Assembly (NCBI RefSeq): GCF_001544455.2
Contig: NZ_FCOC02000002.1
Coordinates: 186,001 to 250,000 of the forward strand
DNA length: 64,000 bases
Direction of reading: 5' to 3'
Source of the DNA: Caballeronia sordidicola
Lineage (GTDB): Bacteria; Pseudomonadota; Gammaproteobacteria; Burkholderiales; Burkholderiaceae
Both the position numbers and the translations under genes were made by a program. Positions within the stretch are counted from its first letter, which is position 1, and each line of letters starts with the position of its first letter. Below the pieces are notes generated by a model. It did no database searches and was not told where the DNA came from. It saw only the letters and a list, made by a program, of their open reading frames with translations. Below, in pieces: positions 1-8,981 of the stretch.

Positions 1-35
1 GGCGGTTAAAAACGGGGATCGGCACCTGCAAATAC

Positions 36-623
36 TTAATAAAGCTTGAATGAAGAAAAAAACTGATCGACTTGCTCCGCCGGCGGCGCGTTCGTCGAGA
101 CGATCGCCAGTTGATACGCGTGCGTGCCCTTTGCGATAAAACGCGCGCGAATCTGGCGTGTTTCGCGACTCTGGCCGTCTTCGCGCGTGCCGTTCACCGC
201 GATTTCCGAGCCTGGCAGCCGCCCTCCCGCAGCGACTTCGATCTCGACCGGATGCGCCGCTGGCGCAGCGTTCAGGTTGCGCGCCAGGCCATGCTGGAGA
301 AAATCTAGAGCGGCTTGCTGCGTGGCGGGCTCTCCATTGGGCAAGTCAATCGTTCCGACGGCAAAAACCGCATCGCCTGCTTCGGCGGTCTGCATCTTCA
401 TGTGCATCGCCTTTCCGGCGATTTCGACGTCGCGCGCATCCGAACGGGGCTTGGCGGGGAAAGTCACTTCGTAGGCGTCGTCGTTGTTCTGGATCGTGCG
501 CCAGTCGTAGGCCGGCGTGCAGGCAAGGAGCACCGCGGCCGTGGACAGCAAAGCGGTGGCTCTGAACAGCACGCGACGCAAGGCGGAGTATGGTGAGGAT
601 GCAGTTGCAGAAAATCGGTTCAT
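36..623 (-). CDS. putative lipoprotein of unknown function
   Basis: I do not recognise a named family. The 195-residue product begins with a basic N-terminus and a hydrophobic stretch ending in a lipobox-like LLAC (about residues 31-34), so it is probably an outer- or inner-membrane lipoprotein exported by Sec. The mature part opens with an aromatic stretch (YDWRTIQNNDD) and contains a TFPAKP segment of the kind seen in small periplasmic proteins with a single alpha/beta domain. The reading frame stays open upstream to 767, but the ATG at 623 was chosen because the signal peptide directly follows it; the upstream extension has no signal character. It is divergent from the TlpA-like gene at 844. 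Function unknown. Confidence 0.75.
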   Translation of the reverse strand: MNRFSATASSPYSALRRVLFRATALLSTAAVLLACTPAYDWRTIQNNDDAYEVTFPAKPRSDARDVEIAGKAMHMKMQTAEAGDAVFAVGTIDLPNGEPATQQAALDFLQHGLARNLNAAPAAHPVEIEVAAGGRLPGSEIAVNGTREDGQSRETRQIRARFIAKGTHAYQLAIVSTNAPPAEQVDQFFSSFKLY

Positions 624-843
624 TGGAAAGCAGCGAGAGAAAACGTAATTATCCGCTGCCTGCCTCAATGGTGCTGCTGCCATGCTGGGGACGCTTTTCC
701 GGTAAAACGCTTTTCCGAGATTAGGGCTAAAATGCGCTGCATCCAGTAGTTCAGCAATATTCAGCAATGCGTGGCAACCGCGCGGATCTGCCGCAAAGCC
801 GCTGCAAACAGACGCCTTTCAATCGAGTACGGCCGAGGTTTTC

Positions 844-1380
844 ATGTCAGAGAATTCACAGGCTTCATCTGCGCGCGGCAAAAGCCCGCTGCGCTACATC
901 GTCATGGCAGTCGTGGCGGGCGTGATCGCGTGCACCGGTTACTTCGCGTTTGGTGGGCAGCAACGCGTGCCGGATGCGACCTTCACGCTCTTGTCCGGAC
1001 AGAAGGTTTCGACATCGACTGATCTCAAGGGCAAGGTCTACCTGATCAATTTCTGGGCGACGAGTTGCGAGACCTGCATGAAAGAGATGCCGGAGATGAT
1101 CAACACGTACAACCGCTTCAAGGGCCGCGGCCTCGAATTTGTCGCCGTCGCCATGAACTACGACGCGCCCATGTACGTGAACAACTACGCGCAGACGCGC
1201 AACCTGCCATTCAAGGTCGCCATGGACGACGGCAGCGCGGCAAAGCAATTCGGCAATGTGCAGCTCACGCCGACCACGTTCGTGGTGGACAAGGACGGCA
1301 AGATCCTGAAGCGCTACGTGGGCGAGCCGACCTTCGCTGAACTCGATGCCTTGCTGGACAAGGCGCTGAACGCCGCGTGA
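844..1380 (+). CDS. TlpA/ResA-like membrane-anchored thioredoxin
   Basis: A 178-residue protein with one N-terminal membrane anchor (about residues 17-36) followed by a thioredoxin fold of the AhpC/TSA-Redoxin TlpA type. The active-site motif is WATSCETCMKEMP, so CxxC is CETC, near residue 77. A cis-proline loop is visible as QLTPTTFVVD. TlpA and ResA proteins act in the periplasm as thiol reductants, often in cytochrome c or cytochrome oxidase maturation; the substrate here cannot be told because no cytochrome maturation gene is adjacent. Length is normal for the family. It is a single-gene unit bounded downstream by a strong hairpin terminator at 1432-1466. Confidence 0.88.
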   Translation: MSENSQASSARGKSPLRYIVMAVVAGVIACTGYFAFGGQQRVPDATFTLLSGQKVSTSTDLKGKVYLINFWATSCETCMKEMPEMINTYNRFKGRGLEFVAVAMNYDAPMYVNNYAQTRNLPFKVAMDDGSAAKQFGNVQLTPTTFVVDKDGKILKRYVGEPTFAELDALLDKALNAA

Positions 1381-1431
1381 GCGTGAGAATAAGCATGAGC
1401 CAAAACGGCTAAATAGAGCCTTACCGCAAAA

Positions 1432-1466
1432 CGCCCGGCTGGACGATTCCAAGCCGGGCGTTTTTG
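1432..1466. terminator. bidirectional rho-independent terminator
   Basis: A perfect 9-bp inverted repeat (CGCCCGGCT at 1432-1440 and AGCCGGGCG at 1452-1460) with an 11-nt loop, followed by TTTTTGTTTT on the plus strand and by GTTTTG on the minus strand. It sits between the convergent tlpA-like gene and dctD and can serve both. Confidence 0.85.
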
Positions 1467-1487
1467 TTTTCAAGCATCCAGGAATCC

Positions 1488-2828
1488 CTAGCGCTCGCCA
1501 TCTCCCTTCGCAGCAAGCCCATAGCGCTTGATCTTCTCGTAGAGCGTCGCCTTGCCCAGTTGCAGCCGGTCGGCCGCCGCGGCCACCACGCCGCCACATT
1601 GCTCCAGCGCCTCGCCAATCACCGCGCGCTCGAACTGCTCCGTGCGTTCTTTTAGCGACTGCGTGGCGGCATCGATAGGAACGCCGGTTTCATCGATGAT
1701 TCCAAGCACCATCCGGTCCGCCGCGTTGCGCAGTTCGCGCACGTTGCCCGGCCAATCGCGCTGCATCAGCTCGGCTCGCTGCCGGTCGCTCAGGAGCGGC
1801 GCGGCGCGCTCGTAGCGCACGGCGGCATCGAGGAGAAAATGTTCGAAGAGCGGCACCACGTCCTCGCGGCGCTCGGCAAGCGGCGGCAGCGTGATCGTCA
1901 CCACGTTCAGGCGGTACATCAGGTCGCGCCGGAACGTGCCCGCCGCGATGTGCTCCGCCATGTCGCCTTTTGCCGCCGCGATCACACGGCAATTTGCGCG
2001 AATAGGCTGGTTCGAACCCAGCCGCTCCAGCACGCCGTCCTGCAACACGCGCAGCAGTTTCACCTGCAGCGCGAGCGGCATGCTTTCGATTTCATCGAGA
2101 AAAAGCGTGCCGCCGGACGCGTGCTCCAGCTTGCCGATACGCCGCTTCTGCGCACCGGTAAACGCGCCGGCTTCATAACCGAACATCTCGGATTCGAACA
2201 TCTGCTCGGGCAATGCGCCGCAATTCACCGCAATAAAGGGTTTGTCGCGGCGTGGCGAGAGATCGTGCAGACTGCGTGCGATCAGTTCCTTGCCGGCTCC
2301 GGTATCGCCGTTGATCAACACGGACGCGTCGGTCGGCGCCACGTTCGCGATCAGCTTGCGAACCTGCTCGATCGCCGGACTGCGACCGATGATCCGCGGT
2401 GCCACGCTGCTCTGACCCGCAAGCTCGCGCCTGAGTGCGCGGTTTTCGAGCACGAGCTTGCGCCGTTCGAGCGCACGCCGGACCGCTTCGATCAACCGCT
2501 CGGAAGCAAACGGCTTTTCGATGAAATCGTACGCGCCGTCGCGCATTGCCTGAACGGCCATCGATATGTCGCCGTGGCCTGTGACCAGGATCACCGGCAC
2601 TTCGGGCGCACGCTCGTGGCATTGGGCGAGCAATTCGAGGCCGCTTGCGCCCGGCAAGCGGATATCGCTCACGATCACGCCGGGAAAACTGGCGTCAATA
2701 GCGCGCGCCGCGCCCTCCACGCTGCCGAACGCTGCGACGTCGAAGCCGGCGAGCTGAAGACTTTGCACGCTCGCGCGCCGCACCAGTTCGTCGTCTTCGA
2801 TAAAGATGACCTCAAGACCTGTTGTCAT
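1488..2828 (-). CDS. dctD: C4-dicarboxylate transport sigma-54 response regulator DctD
   Basis: A 446-residue NtrC-family response regulator. Order: receiver domain (residues about 7-120, acidic pair E11/D12, phosphoacceptor D55 in IVSDIRLPG), AAA+ sigma-54 interaction domain (Walker A GDTGAGKE, GAFTGA loop that contacts sigma-54, Walker B LFLDEIE, arginine-finger region), and a C-terminal Fis-type helix-turn-helix (AADRLQLGKATLYEKIKRYGL). When phosphorylated by DctB, DctD activates transcription from -24/-12 promoters, chiefly dctA. It follows dctB by 24 bp and is probably cotranscribed. The target promoter can be seen upstream of dctA at 6398-6413. Full length, no oddities. Confidence 0.95.
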   Translation of the reverse strand: MTTGLEVIFIEDDELVRRASVQSLQLAGFDVAAFGSVEGAARAIDASFPGVIVSDIRLPGASGLELLAQCHERAPEVPVILVTGHGDISMAVQAMRDGAYDFIEKPFASERLIEAVRRALERRKLVLENRALRRELAGQSSVAPRIIGRSPAIEQVRKLIANVAPTDASVLINGDTGAGKELIARSLHDLSPRRDKPFIAVNCGALPEQMFESEMFGYEAGAFTGAQKRRIGKLEHASGGTLFLDEIESMPLALQVKLLRVLQDGVLERLGSNQPIRANCRVIAAAKGDMAEHIAAGTFRRDLMYRLNVVTITLPPLAERREDVVPLFEHFLLDAAVRYERAAPLLSDRQRAELMQRDWPGNVRELRNAADRMVLGIIDETGVPIDAATQSLKERTEQFERAVIGEALEQCGGVVAAAADRLQLGKATLYEKIKRYGLAAKGDGER

Positions 2829-2852
2829 GGTTTCCCGTTTCTGCTCGATACG

Positions 2853-4886
2853 CTAGGCGCGCAACAAAGTAATGACGAATTCTGCGCCCTGCGACCGGTC
2901 CGCGTCTGCTTGCGTGCCGCCTTCGGGTCCGTCGACTTCGATTTGCCGCGCCACGTTGCGCGCGACCAGCGTGCCGCCGTAATCGCGCGCTATCGCCGAC
3001 GAGATCGCGAGTCCAAGGCCCAGTCCATGCCCCATTTCCTTCGTGGTAAAGAACGGCTCGAACAGACGCGGCAGGATATCGGCAGCAATGCCGGGGCCGT
3101 TGTCGCGCACCACGATCTCGACCATGGTCTCATGGGTGAGCAATTCAATCTCGATACGCGGAACATCGCACGATTGCACCGCGTCCAGCGCGTTGCCAAT
3201 CAGGTTGATCAGGATCTGCTCCAGCCGCAAATCCTCGCAGCGCACGTGAAGCGGCGGCTGATCGTCCGCGCTCAACGCGACTTTCACGTGCTTCAAGCGC
3301 GGCTGCAGCATGGCGAGCACGTTGCGCAATGCGCGGCGCACGTCGGTGCGCGCGTTTTTTGGACGAGCTTTCGCCACGAACAACTTGAGCTGGTTCGTGA
3401 TCTTGCCCATGCGTTCGGTGAGCGCGGCGATCGCTTCCAGATTTTCATTCGCCGCCACATGATCGCCGCGTTCGATAAACACGCGAGTGTTATCGGAGAA
3501 ACTTCGCAGCGCGGCAAGCGGCTGATTCAGTTCGTGCGTGATGCCCGCCGCCATTTGTCCCAAAGCGGCAAGTTTGCTCGCCTGGATGAGTTCGTCGTGA
3601 GCCGCGCGCAGGTCCTGCTCGGCGCGGGTGCGCTCGCTCACCTCCTTCGTCAGCAACGCATTCGCTTGCGACAAATCCGCCGTGCGCTCCGCCACGCGTT
3701 CGTTGAGCTCGGCGTAAGCCGTCTGCAACAGCGCGCGGCTGCGGATCATTTCGCGCACGCGCGCACGGCGCATGCGCCAATAAAACGCCACCGAACATAG
3801 CGAGATATACAGCAGCGCCGTAACAATGGTCGCGCTGCGCGCCGCATCCACGGCTGGCGCGAGCGACACCATCGTCATCAGGTGCCAGTCGGGCTCGCCG
3901 AGCGCGCGCTGCGTCGCGAGATAACTCGGCGCGTCGCGGCCACCGCCCACGCGCACGATCTGCGCGCCGCCCTCAAGCGTACGAACGATGGTCATCGGCA
4001 GCGGCGTGACCGGATGTTGCGCGTATTGCCGCGCCGAATAAACCGATGCCTCGACGTCCTTCGGCAACGGCCGCAGCGTGTGATATTTCCACTCCGGCAC
4101 GGAGGAGAGGAAGATCACGCCGTGGTCATCGGTCACGAGCAGCGGTTCGGTGGCGTCCGCTCCTTGCAGCCATTCCAGGTTCAGCTTAACGACCGCCACG
4201 CCTATAATCTCGCGCGCCGCGCCCGCGGACGGCCCTTCCCTGAAAACCGGCTGCGAGATGAAATATCCGGGCTCGCGCGAAATGGTGCCCAGCCCGAAAA
4301 ACCGCCCCGTCCCGCCGTTGAGGGCATCGACGAAATACGGGCGGAACAGATACTCCGCGCCCACGAAACTGTCCGGTCCGTTCCAGTTGCTCGCCGCCAC
4401 GCAGCGCCCGTTGGCCTGGATGATGTATGTCGCGGTCGCGCGTGCGTGCGTGTTCAGGTCTTCGAGATAGCGATCCGCACGGGCCGCGTAGCGCGGGTTT
4501 GGATCGGCGAGAACTTCCTGCACGAACGGATGCCGTGACAACAGATACGGCAGATATTCGTACCGGTCGAGTGTGCTTTTCAGCTCGGCAGTTGTACGGT
4601 CGACGCGCGTCGCCGCATTCTGGCGAAGGTCATCCAGGCCGCGCTGCCACGCAATGCTCCACGTGAGCGCGCACACGCCGCACAGCGCCGCAAGAAGAAC
4701 GAGGAAAACCAGCAAACGCCGCGTCACGGGAACGGGTTCCAGTCGGTTGGATCCCCCGATTGTGGCACGCGCCGCTTCGAACGACGCTTCAGACCCCGCA
4801 TGTTCAGCAAAGCCCGCGTCCGCCACGCCGGCGTCGGTAAACGCACGCGGCGAAGCATCCGCCAGAGAATGCTTCGCCGCTTTCAT
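2853..4886 (-). CDS. dctB: C4-dicarboxylate sensor histidine kinase DctB
   Basis: A 677-residue membrane histidine kinase. An N-terminal transmembrane helix (LLVFLVLLAALCGVCALTW) is followed by a periplasmic double-PDC/Cache sensor region of about 270 residues, a second membrane helix (IVTALLYISLCSVAFYW), a coiled coil with AERTADLSQANALL, the dimerisation/phosphoacceptor H-box (GITHELNQPLAALR) and an HATPase_c domain with N (LINLIGNALDAV), G1 (DNGPGI) and G2 (GLGLGLAIS) boxes. It senses external C4-dicarboxylates and phosphorylates DctD. The ATG at 4886 was chosen: the longer open frame would run into dctA, and residues from here give a sensible short cytoplasmic N-terminus. Located between dctA and dctD, 46 bp after dctA. 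Confidence 0.94.
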   Translation of the reverse strand: MKAAKHSLADASPRAFTDAGVADAGFAEHAGSEASFEAARATIGGSNRLEPVPVTRRLLVFLVLLAALCGVCALTWSIAWQRGLDDLRQNAATRVDRTTAELKSTLDRYEYLPYLLSRHPFVQEVLADPNPRYAARADRYLEDLNTHARATATYIIQANGRCVAASNWNGPDSFVGAEYLFRPYFVDALNGGTGRFFGLGTISREPGYFISQPVFREGPSAGAAREIIGVAVVKLNLEWLQGADATEPLLVTDDHGVIFLSSVPEWKYHTLRPLPKDVEASVYSARQYAQHPVTPLPMTIVRTLEGGAQIVRVGGGRDAPSYLATQRALGEPDWHLMTMVSLAPAVDAARSATIVTALLYISLCSVAFYWRMRRARVREMIRSRALLQTAYAELNERVAERTADLSQANALLTKEVSERTRAEQDLRAAHDELIQASKLAALGQMAAGITHELNQPLAALRSFSDNTRVFIERGDHVAANENLEAIAALTERMGKITNQLKLFVAKARPKNARTDVRRALRNVLAMLQPRLKHVKVALSADDQPPLHVRCEDLRLEQILINLIGNALDAVQSCDVPRIEIELLTHETMVEIVVRDNGPGIAADILPRLFEPFFTTKEMGHGLGLGLAISSAIARDYGGTLVARNVARQIEVDGPEGGTQADADRSQGAEFVITLLRA

Positions 4887-4932
4887 GGCTGTTGGTTCCT
4901 TAGTGCGATCGGCTGAATCGCCGTGGCGACGA

Positions 4933-6240
4933 TCAGGAAACCGTCTCGGCTTCGGTATCGACCGCGCCGTGCCTGAGCTGATCGCGCAGCTTGTTGCGGT
5001 CCAGTTCCTTTTCCCACGCCGACACAACCACGGTCGCGACGCCATTGCCCACAATATTCGTCAGCGCGCGGCACTCGCTCATGAAGCGGTCGATGCCAAG
5101 AATCAGCACCATGCCCGACAGCGGAATGGTCGGCACCACGGCAAGCGTTGCGGCCAGCGTGATGAAACCCGCGCCGGTCACGCCGCTTGCGCCCTTCGAG
5201 GTGAGCATGGTCACGGCGAGCAGCGTCAGTTGCTGCGTCCACGTGAGGTCGGTGTTTGTTGCCTGGGCAATAAACAGCACGGCCATCGTCATGTAGATGT
5301 TCGTGCCGTCGAGATTGAACGAATAGCCGGTCGGCACCACGAGGCCCACCACCGAGCGCGAGCAGCCGAGCTTTTCGAGCTTGAGCATCAGTTGCGGCAA
5401 CGCGGCTTCAGACGAGCTCGTACCGAGCACGATCAGCATTTCTTCCTTGATGTACGCCACGAAGCGCAGGATGTTGAAGCCCACCAGCCGCGCGATGATC
5501 CCGAGCACCACGACCACGAACACGACCGATGTCAGATAGAACGTGCCGATCAGCTTGAGCATGGGAATCAGCGAACCGATGCCGTACTTGCCAATGGTGA
5601 ACGCCATTGCGCCGAACGCGCCGATCGGCGCCAGCTTCGTGATGATGCGCACAATGCCGAACAGGATATGCGACAGCCCTTCGATAAACCCTGTCACCAC
5701 GCGGCCTTTCTCGCCCGCCGTGGCAAGCACCGCGCCGAACAGCAGTGCGACGAGCAGGATCTGCAGAATTTCACCTTGTGCGAACGCCGACGAGATCGTG
5801 TCCGGAATGATGTGCAGCAGGAAGTCGGTCGTCGACTGGCCGTGCGCCTTCGCAGCGTACGAAGCAACCGCTTTGCCGTCGAGCGTGGCCGGATCGATGT
5901 TGAAGCCCACGCCCGGTTTCAGCAGGTGTGTGGCGGCGAGGCCGAGCACGAGCGCAAAGGTGGAGACGATTTCGAAGTAAAGCAGCGCCTTGCCGCCCAC
6001 GCGCCCGACCTTCTTCATGTCTTCCATGCCGGCAATCCCGGTCACGACCGTACAGAAGATGATCGGCCCGATCACCATTTTGATGAGCTTGATGAATCCA
6101 TCGCCGAGCGGCTTCATGTCGGTGGCGAGCGCGGGATAGAAGTGCCCGAGCGCAATACCGATGGCAATAGCCACCAGCACCTGCACATACAGGACTTTAT
6201 AAAAAGGTTTCTTGACGGTTGTCACGGTGGTTGCGGGCAT
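4933..6240 (-). CDS. dctA: C4-dicarboxylate:cation symporter DctA
   Basis: A 435-residue member of the dicarboxylate/amino acid:cation symporter (DAACS, glutamate-transporter) family. Family signatures visible are the serine-rich re-entrant loop [13 protein letters not shown], the [12 protein letters not shown] helix and the ...[19 protein letters not shown] segment of the second re-entrant loop, plus [20 protein letters not shown] in TM8. It imports succinate, fumarate, malate and possibly aspartate across the inner membrane with protons or sodium. First gene of the dctA-dctB-dctD set; expression is expected to need sigma-54 and phosphorylated DctD, consistent with the -24/-12 element 157 bp upstream of its start. 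Length is typical. Confidence 0.96.
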   Translation of the reverse strand: MPATTVTTVKKPFYKVLYVQVLVAIAIGIALGHFYPALATDMKPLGDGFIKLIKMVIGPIIFCTVVTGIAGMEDMKKVGRVGGKALLYFEIVSTFALVLGLAATHLLKPGVGFNIDPATLDGKAVASYAAKAHGQSTTDFLLHIIPDTISSAFAQGEILQILLVALLFGAVLATAGEKGRVVTGFIEGLSHILFGIVRIITKLAPIGAFGAMAFTIGKYGIGSLIPMLKLIGTFYLTSVVFVVVVLGIIARLVGFNILRFVAYIKEEMLIVLGTSSSEAALPQLMLKLEKLGCSRSVVGLVVPTGYSFNLDGTNIYMTMAVLFIAQATNTDLTWTQQLTLLAVTMLTSKGASGVTGAGFITLAATLAVVPTIPLSGMVLILGIDRFMSECRALTNIVGNGVATVVVSAWEKELDRNKLRDQLRHGAVDTEAETVS

Positions 6241-6397
6241 GGTCGGCGAATAGCGAAAGGGTGAAACAAAAACGCGCCGGCGCTCGATTGCGGCGATGCG
6301 CGTTTGGCGTCGGCAATGATCAGGTCAGGCTGAATGGGATGGGTTGCATCGAATCGTCTCCCTGTTTTTTTGCGGCCAGTTGGCCTGCCTTCCATAT

Positions 6398-6413
6398 TGC
6401 AAGGTCAATGCCA
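6398..6413 (-). promoter_or_regulatory. sigma-54 (-24/-12) promoter of dctA
   Basis: On the minus strand the sequence reads TGGCATTGACCTTGCA. It fits the sigma-54 consensus TGGCACG-N4-TTGCW, with GG at -24 and GC at -12 in exact spacing and only two mismatches (C6 and G7 to T). It lies upstream of dctA and the operon encodes a DctD with an intact GAFTGA motif, so the assignment is strong although untested. Confidence 0.85.
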
Positions 6414-6635
6414 GTTTTTGACCCGCGTGAGACGTTGATTTTTAAGGGTTTTTAGACGCCACGAAACGATAAAAATCCGTGTTTCCGGAATCCTGTATAA
6501 ACACCGTCCGACGATCCGGACGACATTCGGGTAATCCCTTAGAGGCTTTAAATACGGGCTTTCCCGAGGTTTTGCCCGATCCGGATTCACGGTTCCAGTG
6601 CTCGCGATTTCCGGGCAAACAGACGCCGACAGGCA
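6414..6635. promoter_or_regulatory. dctA upstream control region with candidate DctD sites
   Basis: A 222-bp AT-richer non-coding stretch directly upstream of the sigma-54 promoter, where an enhancer-binding protein would bind. It holds repeated TTTCCGG-type cores (6482-6489 and 6608-6615), a near-palindrome GTCCGACGATCCGGAC at about 6506-6521, and a 15-mer (6527-6541) that recurs at 62636-62650. Which of these DctD uses cannot be told from sequence alone. No credible ORF is seen. Confidence 0.5.
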
Positions 6636-6661
6636 TAAAAAAACCCACGTTTCCGTGGGTT
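6636..6661 (-). terminator. rho-independent terminator after lipA
   Basis: On the minus strand an 8-bp stem (AACCCACG / CGTGGGTT, arms 6642-6649 and 6654-6661) with a 4-nt loop is followed by a run of T. It lies 25 bp after the lipA stop codon. Confidence 0.85.
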
Positions 6662-6685
6662 CTTCAAGCATTGGTCAAAAAGAGC

Positions 6686-7687
6686 CTAGACCGCTCCGAC
6701 CAGTCCCGCATCGTGAGCCTGCTGATCGGCGTGATAGCTCGAACGAACCATTGCGCCAACCGCCGCGTGCGTGAACCCCATCTTGTACGCTTCTTCCTCG
6801 TACATCTTGAACGTATCCGGGTGAACGTACGAACGCACAGGCAAATGGTGTTCCGACGGCTGCAAATACTGGCCAATGGTCAGCATATCCACGTCGTGCG
6901 CACGCAGGTCGCGCATCACCTGAAGGATTTCCTCTTCCGTTTCGCCCAAACCAACCATCAGGCCGGATTTGGTCGCCACTTCCGGATGCAGCGCCTTGAA
7001 GTCCTTCAGCAACTTCAGCGAATGCGCGTAATCCGAACCCGGACGCGCTTCCTTATAAAGACGCGGCACCGTTTCGAGATTGTGGTTCATTACATCGGGC
7101 GGCGCGGCGGTCAGGATACCGATTGCACGATCAAGCCGGCCGCGGAAATCCGGCGTCAGGATTTCGATGCGCGTCAACGGCGAGTGCTCGCGCACCTGCC
7201 GGATACATTCCACGAAGTGCGCGGCGCCGCCGTCACGCAGGTCATCGCGATCCACGCTCGTGATCACCACATACTTCAGCTTCAGCGCACCGATGGTGCG
7301 AGCCAGATTCAGCGGTTCGTCGGCATCGAGCGGATCGGGGCGGCCGTGGCCCACGTCGCAAAACGGGCAACGGCGCGTGCATTTGTCGCCCATGATCATG
7401 AACGTGGCCGTCCCCTTGCCGAAGCATTCGCCAATGTTCGGGCAACTCGCTTCCTCGCACACCGTATGCAGGTTGTGCTCGCGCAGGATCTGCTTGATTT
7501 CGGTGAAACGCGAACTGCCGGTCGCGGCCTTCACGCGAATCCACTCCGGCTTCTTCAGCTTTTCGATGGGGATGATCTTGATCGGGATGCGCGCCGTTTT
7601 TGCTTGCGCCTTTTGCTTGGCGGTGGCGTCGTAGGGAACAGCGAGCGATGCGCCCTGTGCTGCGATGTTTGCGGTTACGTCAGTCAT
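6686..7687 (-). CDS. lipA: lipoyl synthase
   Basis: A 333-residue radical-SAM enzyme that inserts two sulfurs into protein-bound octanoyl groups to form lipoyl cofactor on E2 and H proteins. Both iron-sulfur motifs are intact: auxiliary cluster [12 protein letters not shown] (C77, C82, C88) and the radical-SAM cluster CTRRCPFC (C103, C107, C110). The C-terminal RSSY that supplies the serine ligand of the auxiliary cluster is also present (VRSSYHA). It begins 13 bp after lipB and is almost certainly cotranscribed with it. Normal length; the N-terminal about 30 residues are a variable extension common in this lineage. Confidence 0.97.
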   Translation of the reverse strand: MTDVTANIAAQGASLAVPYDATAKQKAQAKTARIPIKIIPIEKLKKPEWIRVKAATGSSRFTEIKQILREHNLHTVCEEASCPNIGECFGKGTATFMIMGDKCTRRCPFCDVGHGRPDPLDADEPLNLARTIGALKLKYVVITSVDRDDLRDGGAAHFVECIRQVREHSPLTRIEILTPDFRGRLDRAIGILTAAPPDVMNHNLETVPRLYKEARPGSDYAHSLKLLKDFKALHPEVATKSGLMVGLGETEEEILQVMRDLRAHDVDMLTIGQYLQPSEHHLPVRSYVHPDTFKMYEEEAYKMGFTHAAVGAMVRSSYHADQQAHDAGLVGAV

Positions 7688-7700
7688 TCGGTCGGTCCAT

Positions 7701-8474
7701 TCAGACGGCTTGCGGGGTCCGCGCGCCGTTCTGCGGTTGGGCGGCGGTCGCGCTTTGTCCGCCGATGTGGTGAGTGAGGTTTTCAGCCAGCGTTTGAGCC
7801 ACGTCGTTCCAGTCGGCCATCACGCCGAGCGTGAACATATCGACGGTTTCAAGTCCCGCGTAACCGCAAGGATTGATTGCGAGGAACGGTTGCAGGTCCA
7901 TTTTCACGTTGAGGCTCACGCCGTGATAACTGCAGCCGTTGCGAATTTTCAGGCCAAGCGCCGCGATCTTCGCGCCCGCGTGGGCTTGCCGGGTAGCCGT
8001 CTCATCGACATCCCCTGCCACGTAAATGCCGGGCGCGCCCGCTTTGCGTTCAGTATCGAGATTATACGATGCAAGGGTTTCGATCACGCCCTGCTCGACT
8101 CGCTGCACGAGTTCGCGGACCATCAGCTTGCGCCGCCGCAGGTCTAGCAGCAGATACGCCACGACCTGCCCCGGCCCGTGATACGTGATCTGGCCACCTC
8201 GATCGACTTTTACAAGGGGAATGTTGCTGCCGGGATTCAAAAGGTGCGCGGGGTCTCCCGCCAAACCGAGCGTAAAGACAGGCGGATGCTCGACGAGCCA
8301 GATTTCATCGGCCGTGTCCGGCGTGCGCGCTTCGGTGAACGCGCGCATGGCGTCGAAACTTTCGGTGTACGGCTCAAGGCCGCGCCAAAGGACGTTGACC
8401 GTGGGCGTCAGCGCGCTTGGGGCGGCGCGCTCGGCGACAATTGAGGGGAAAGTTGTTACCGGCGTGGCGGACAT
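7701..8474 (-). CDS. lipB: octanoyl-[acyl-carrier-protein]:protein octanoyltransferase
   Basis: A 257-residue LipB. It transfers octanoate from ACP to apo-lipoyl domains, the step before LipA. The family blocks are present: [14 protein letters not shown] (substrate pocket), a lysine in [13 protein letters not shown] and the catalytic cysteine in INPCGYAG. About 25 extra N-terminal residues and a Gln/Ala-rich C-terminal tail go beyond the core family length. lipA follows at 13 bp. Upstream lies the DUF2917 gene rather than the DUF493 gene with which lipB is often coupled (see finding on the interrupted lip cluster). Confidence 0.95.
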   Translation of the reverse strand: MSATPVTTFPSIVAERAAPSALTPTVNVLWRGLEPYTESFDAMRAFTEARTPDTADEIWLVEHPPVFTLGLAGDPAHLLNPGSNIPLVKVDRGGQITYHGPGQVVAYLLLDLRRRKLMVRELVQRVEQGVIETLASYNLDTERKAGAPGIYVAGDVDETATRQAHAGAKIAALGLKIRNGCSYHGVSLNVKMDLQPFLAINPCGYAGLETVDMFTLGVMADWNDVAQTLAENLTHHIGGQSATAAQPQNGARTPQAV

Positions 8475-8535
8475 GATTTCATTAGTTTACCGAAATCCCG
8501 CCGCCCTCGCCGGAGGACGAGTTCCCGGCCAACGA

Positions 8536-8862
8536 TCAAACCGTTCGCCATCCGGACCTGAACCGGCTGGCCAGCCGTTCGAACCCGCGTGCAAGCCAAC
8601 CGATCGCGCGCTGATCCGGCCGGGGCGCCAACGTGAAAACGACTTGCGCCGTGCGGCCCTTTTCGGTGCTCAGCCAAAGCCGCTCGCGTTCGCGCAGCTT
8701 CATCGAGTCCCCTGGGACCAGCCAATAGTCTTCGGTGTCGTTGCTGCGCGTGGCCCACACTGGCGCTCCCTGGACGCTCAGCTTGACGCTGCGGCCAATG
8801 CGCATCGGCACCGTTTCGCCGTCCGTGATCTCAAACATGATGCTTGTGGATATTTCTCGCAT
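8536..8862 (-). CDS. DUF2917 domain protein
   Basis: A 108-residue protein recognised as the DUF2917 family by its pattern: an early FEITDGETVPMRIGR strand, VQGAPVWATRSNDTEDYWLVPGDSM with the conserved W and D of the cupin-like core, and LRERERLWLSTEK. Function of the family is not established. The frame is open to a TTG at 8877, but the ATG at 8862 is preceded by GGAGG at a good distance and was chosen. It is divergent from a LysR regulator 119 bp away, an arrangement that suggests the regulator controls it. Predicted cytoplasmic; no signal peptide. Confidence 0.82.
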   Translation of the reverse strand: MREISTSIMFEITDGETVPMRIGRSVKLSVQGAPVWATRSNDTEDYWLVPGDSMKLRERERLWLSTEKGRTAQVVFTLAPRPDQRAIGWLARGFERLASRFRSGWRTV

Positions 8863-8981
8863 GACATCCTCCGCCAAAAATCGTGTTGATGAGTAGAAGA
8901 TAGACTCAGCATGGCTTTACGCAAAACGAGCAATTTTCGTCGGTTTGTGAGATAAATTCACACATACACACATTCGGGCCG

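Noticed and set aside
1839..3800. 653-codon plus-strand open frame
   Set aside because: It lies antisense to dctD and dctB, is rich in Arg/His/Ala with no family motif, and is a product of high-GC codon bias.
4573..6264. 563-codon plus-strand open frame
   Set aside because: Antisense to dctA and the dctB start; His/Asp/Arg-rich with no domain.
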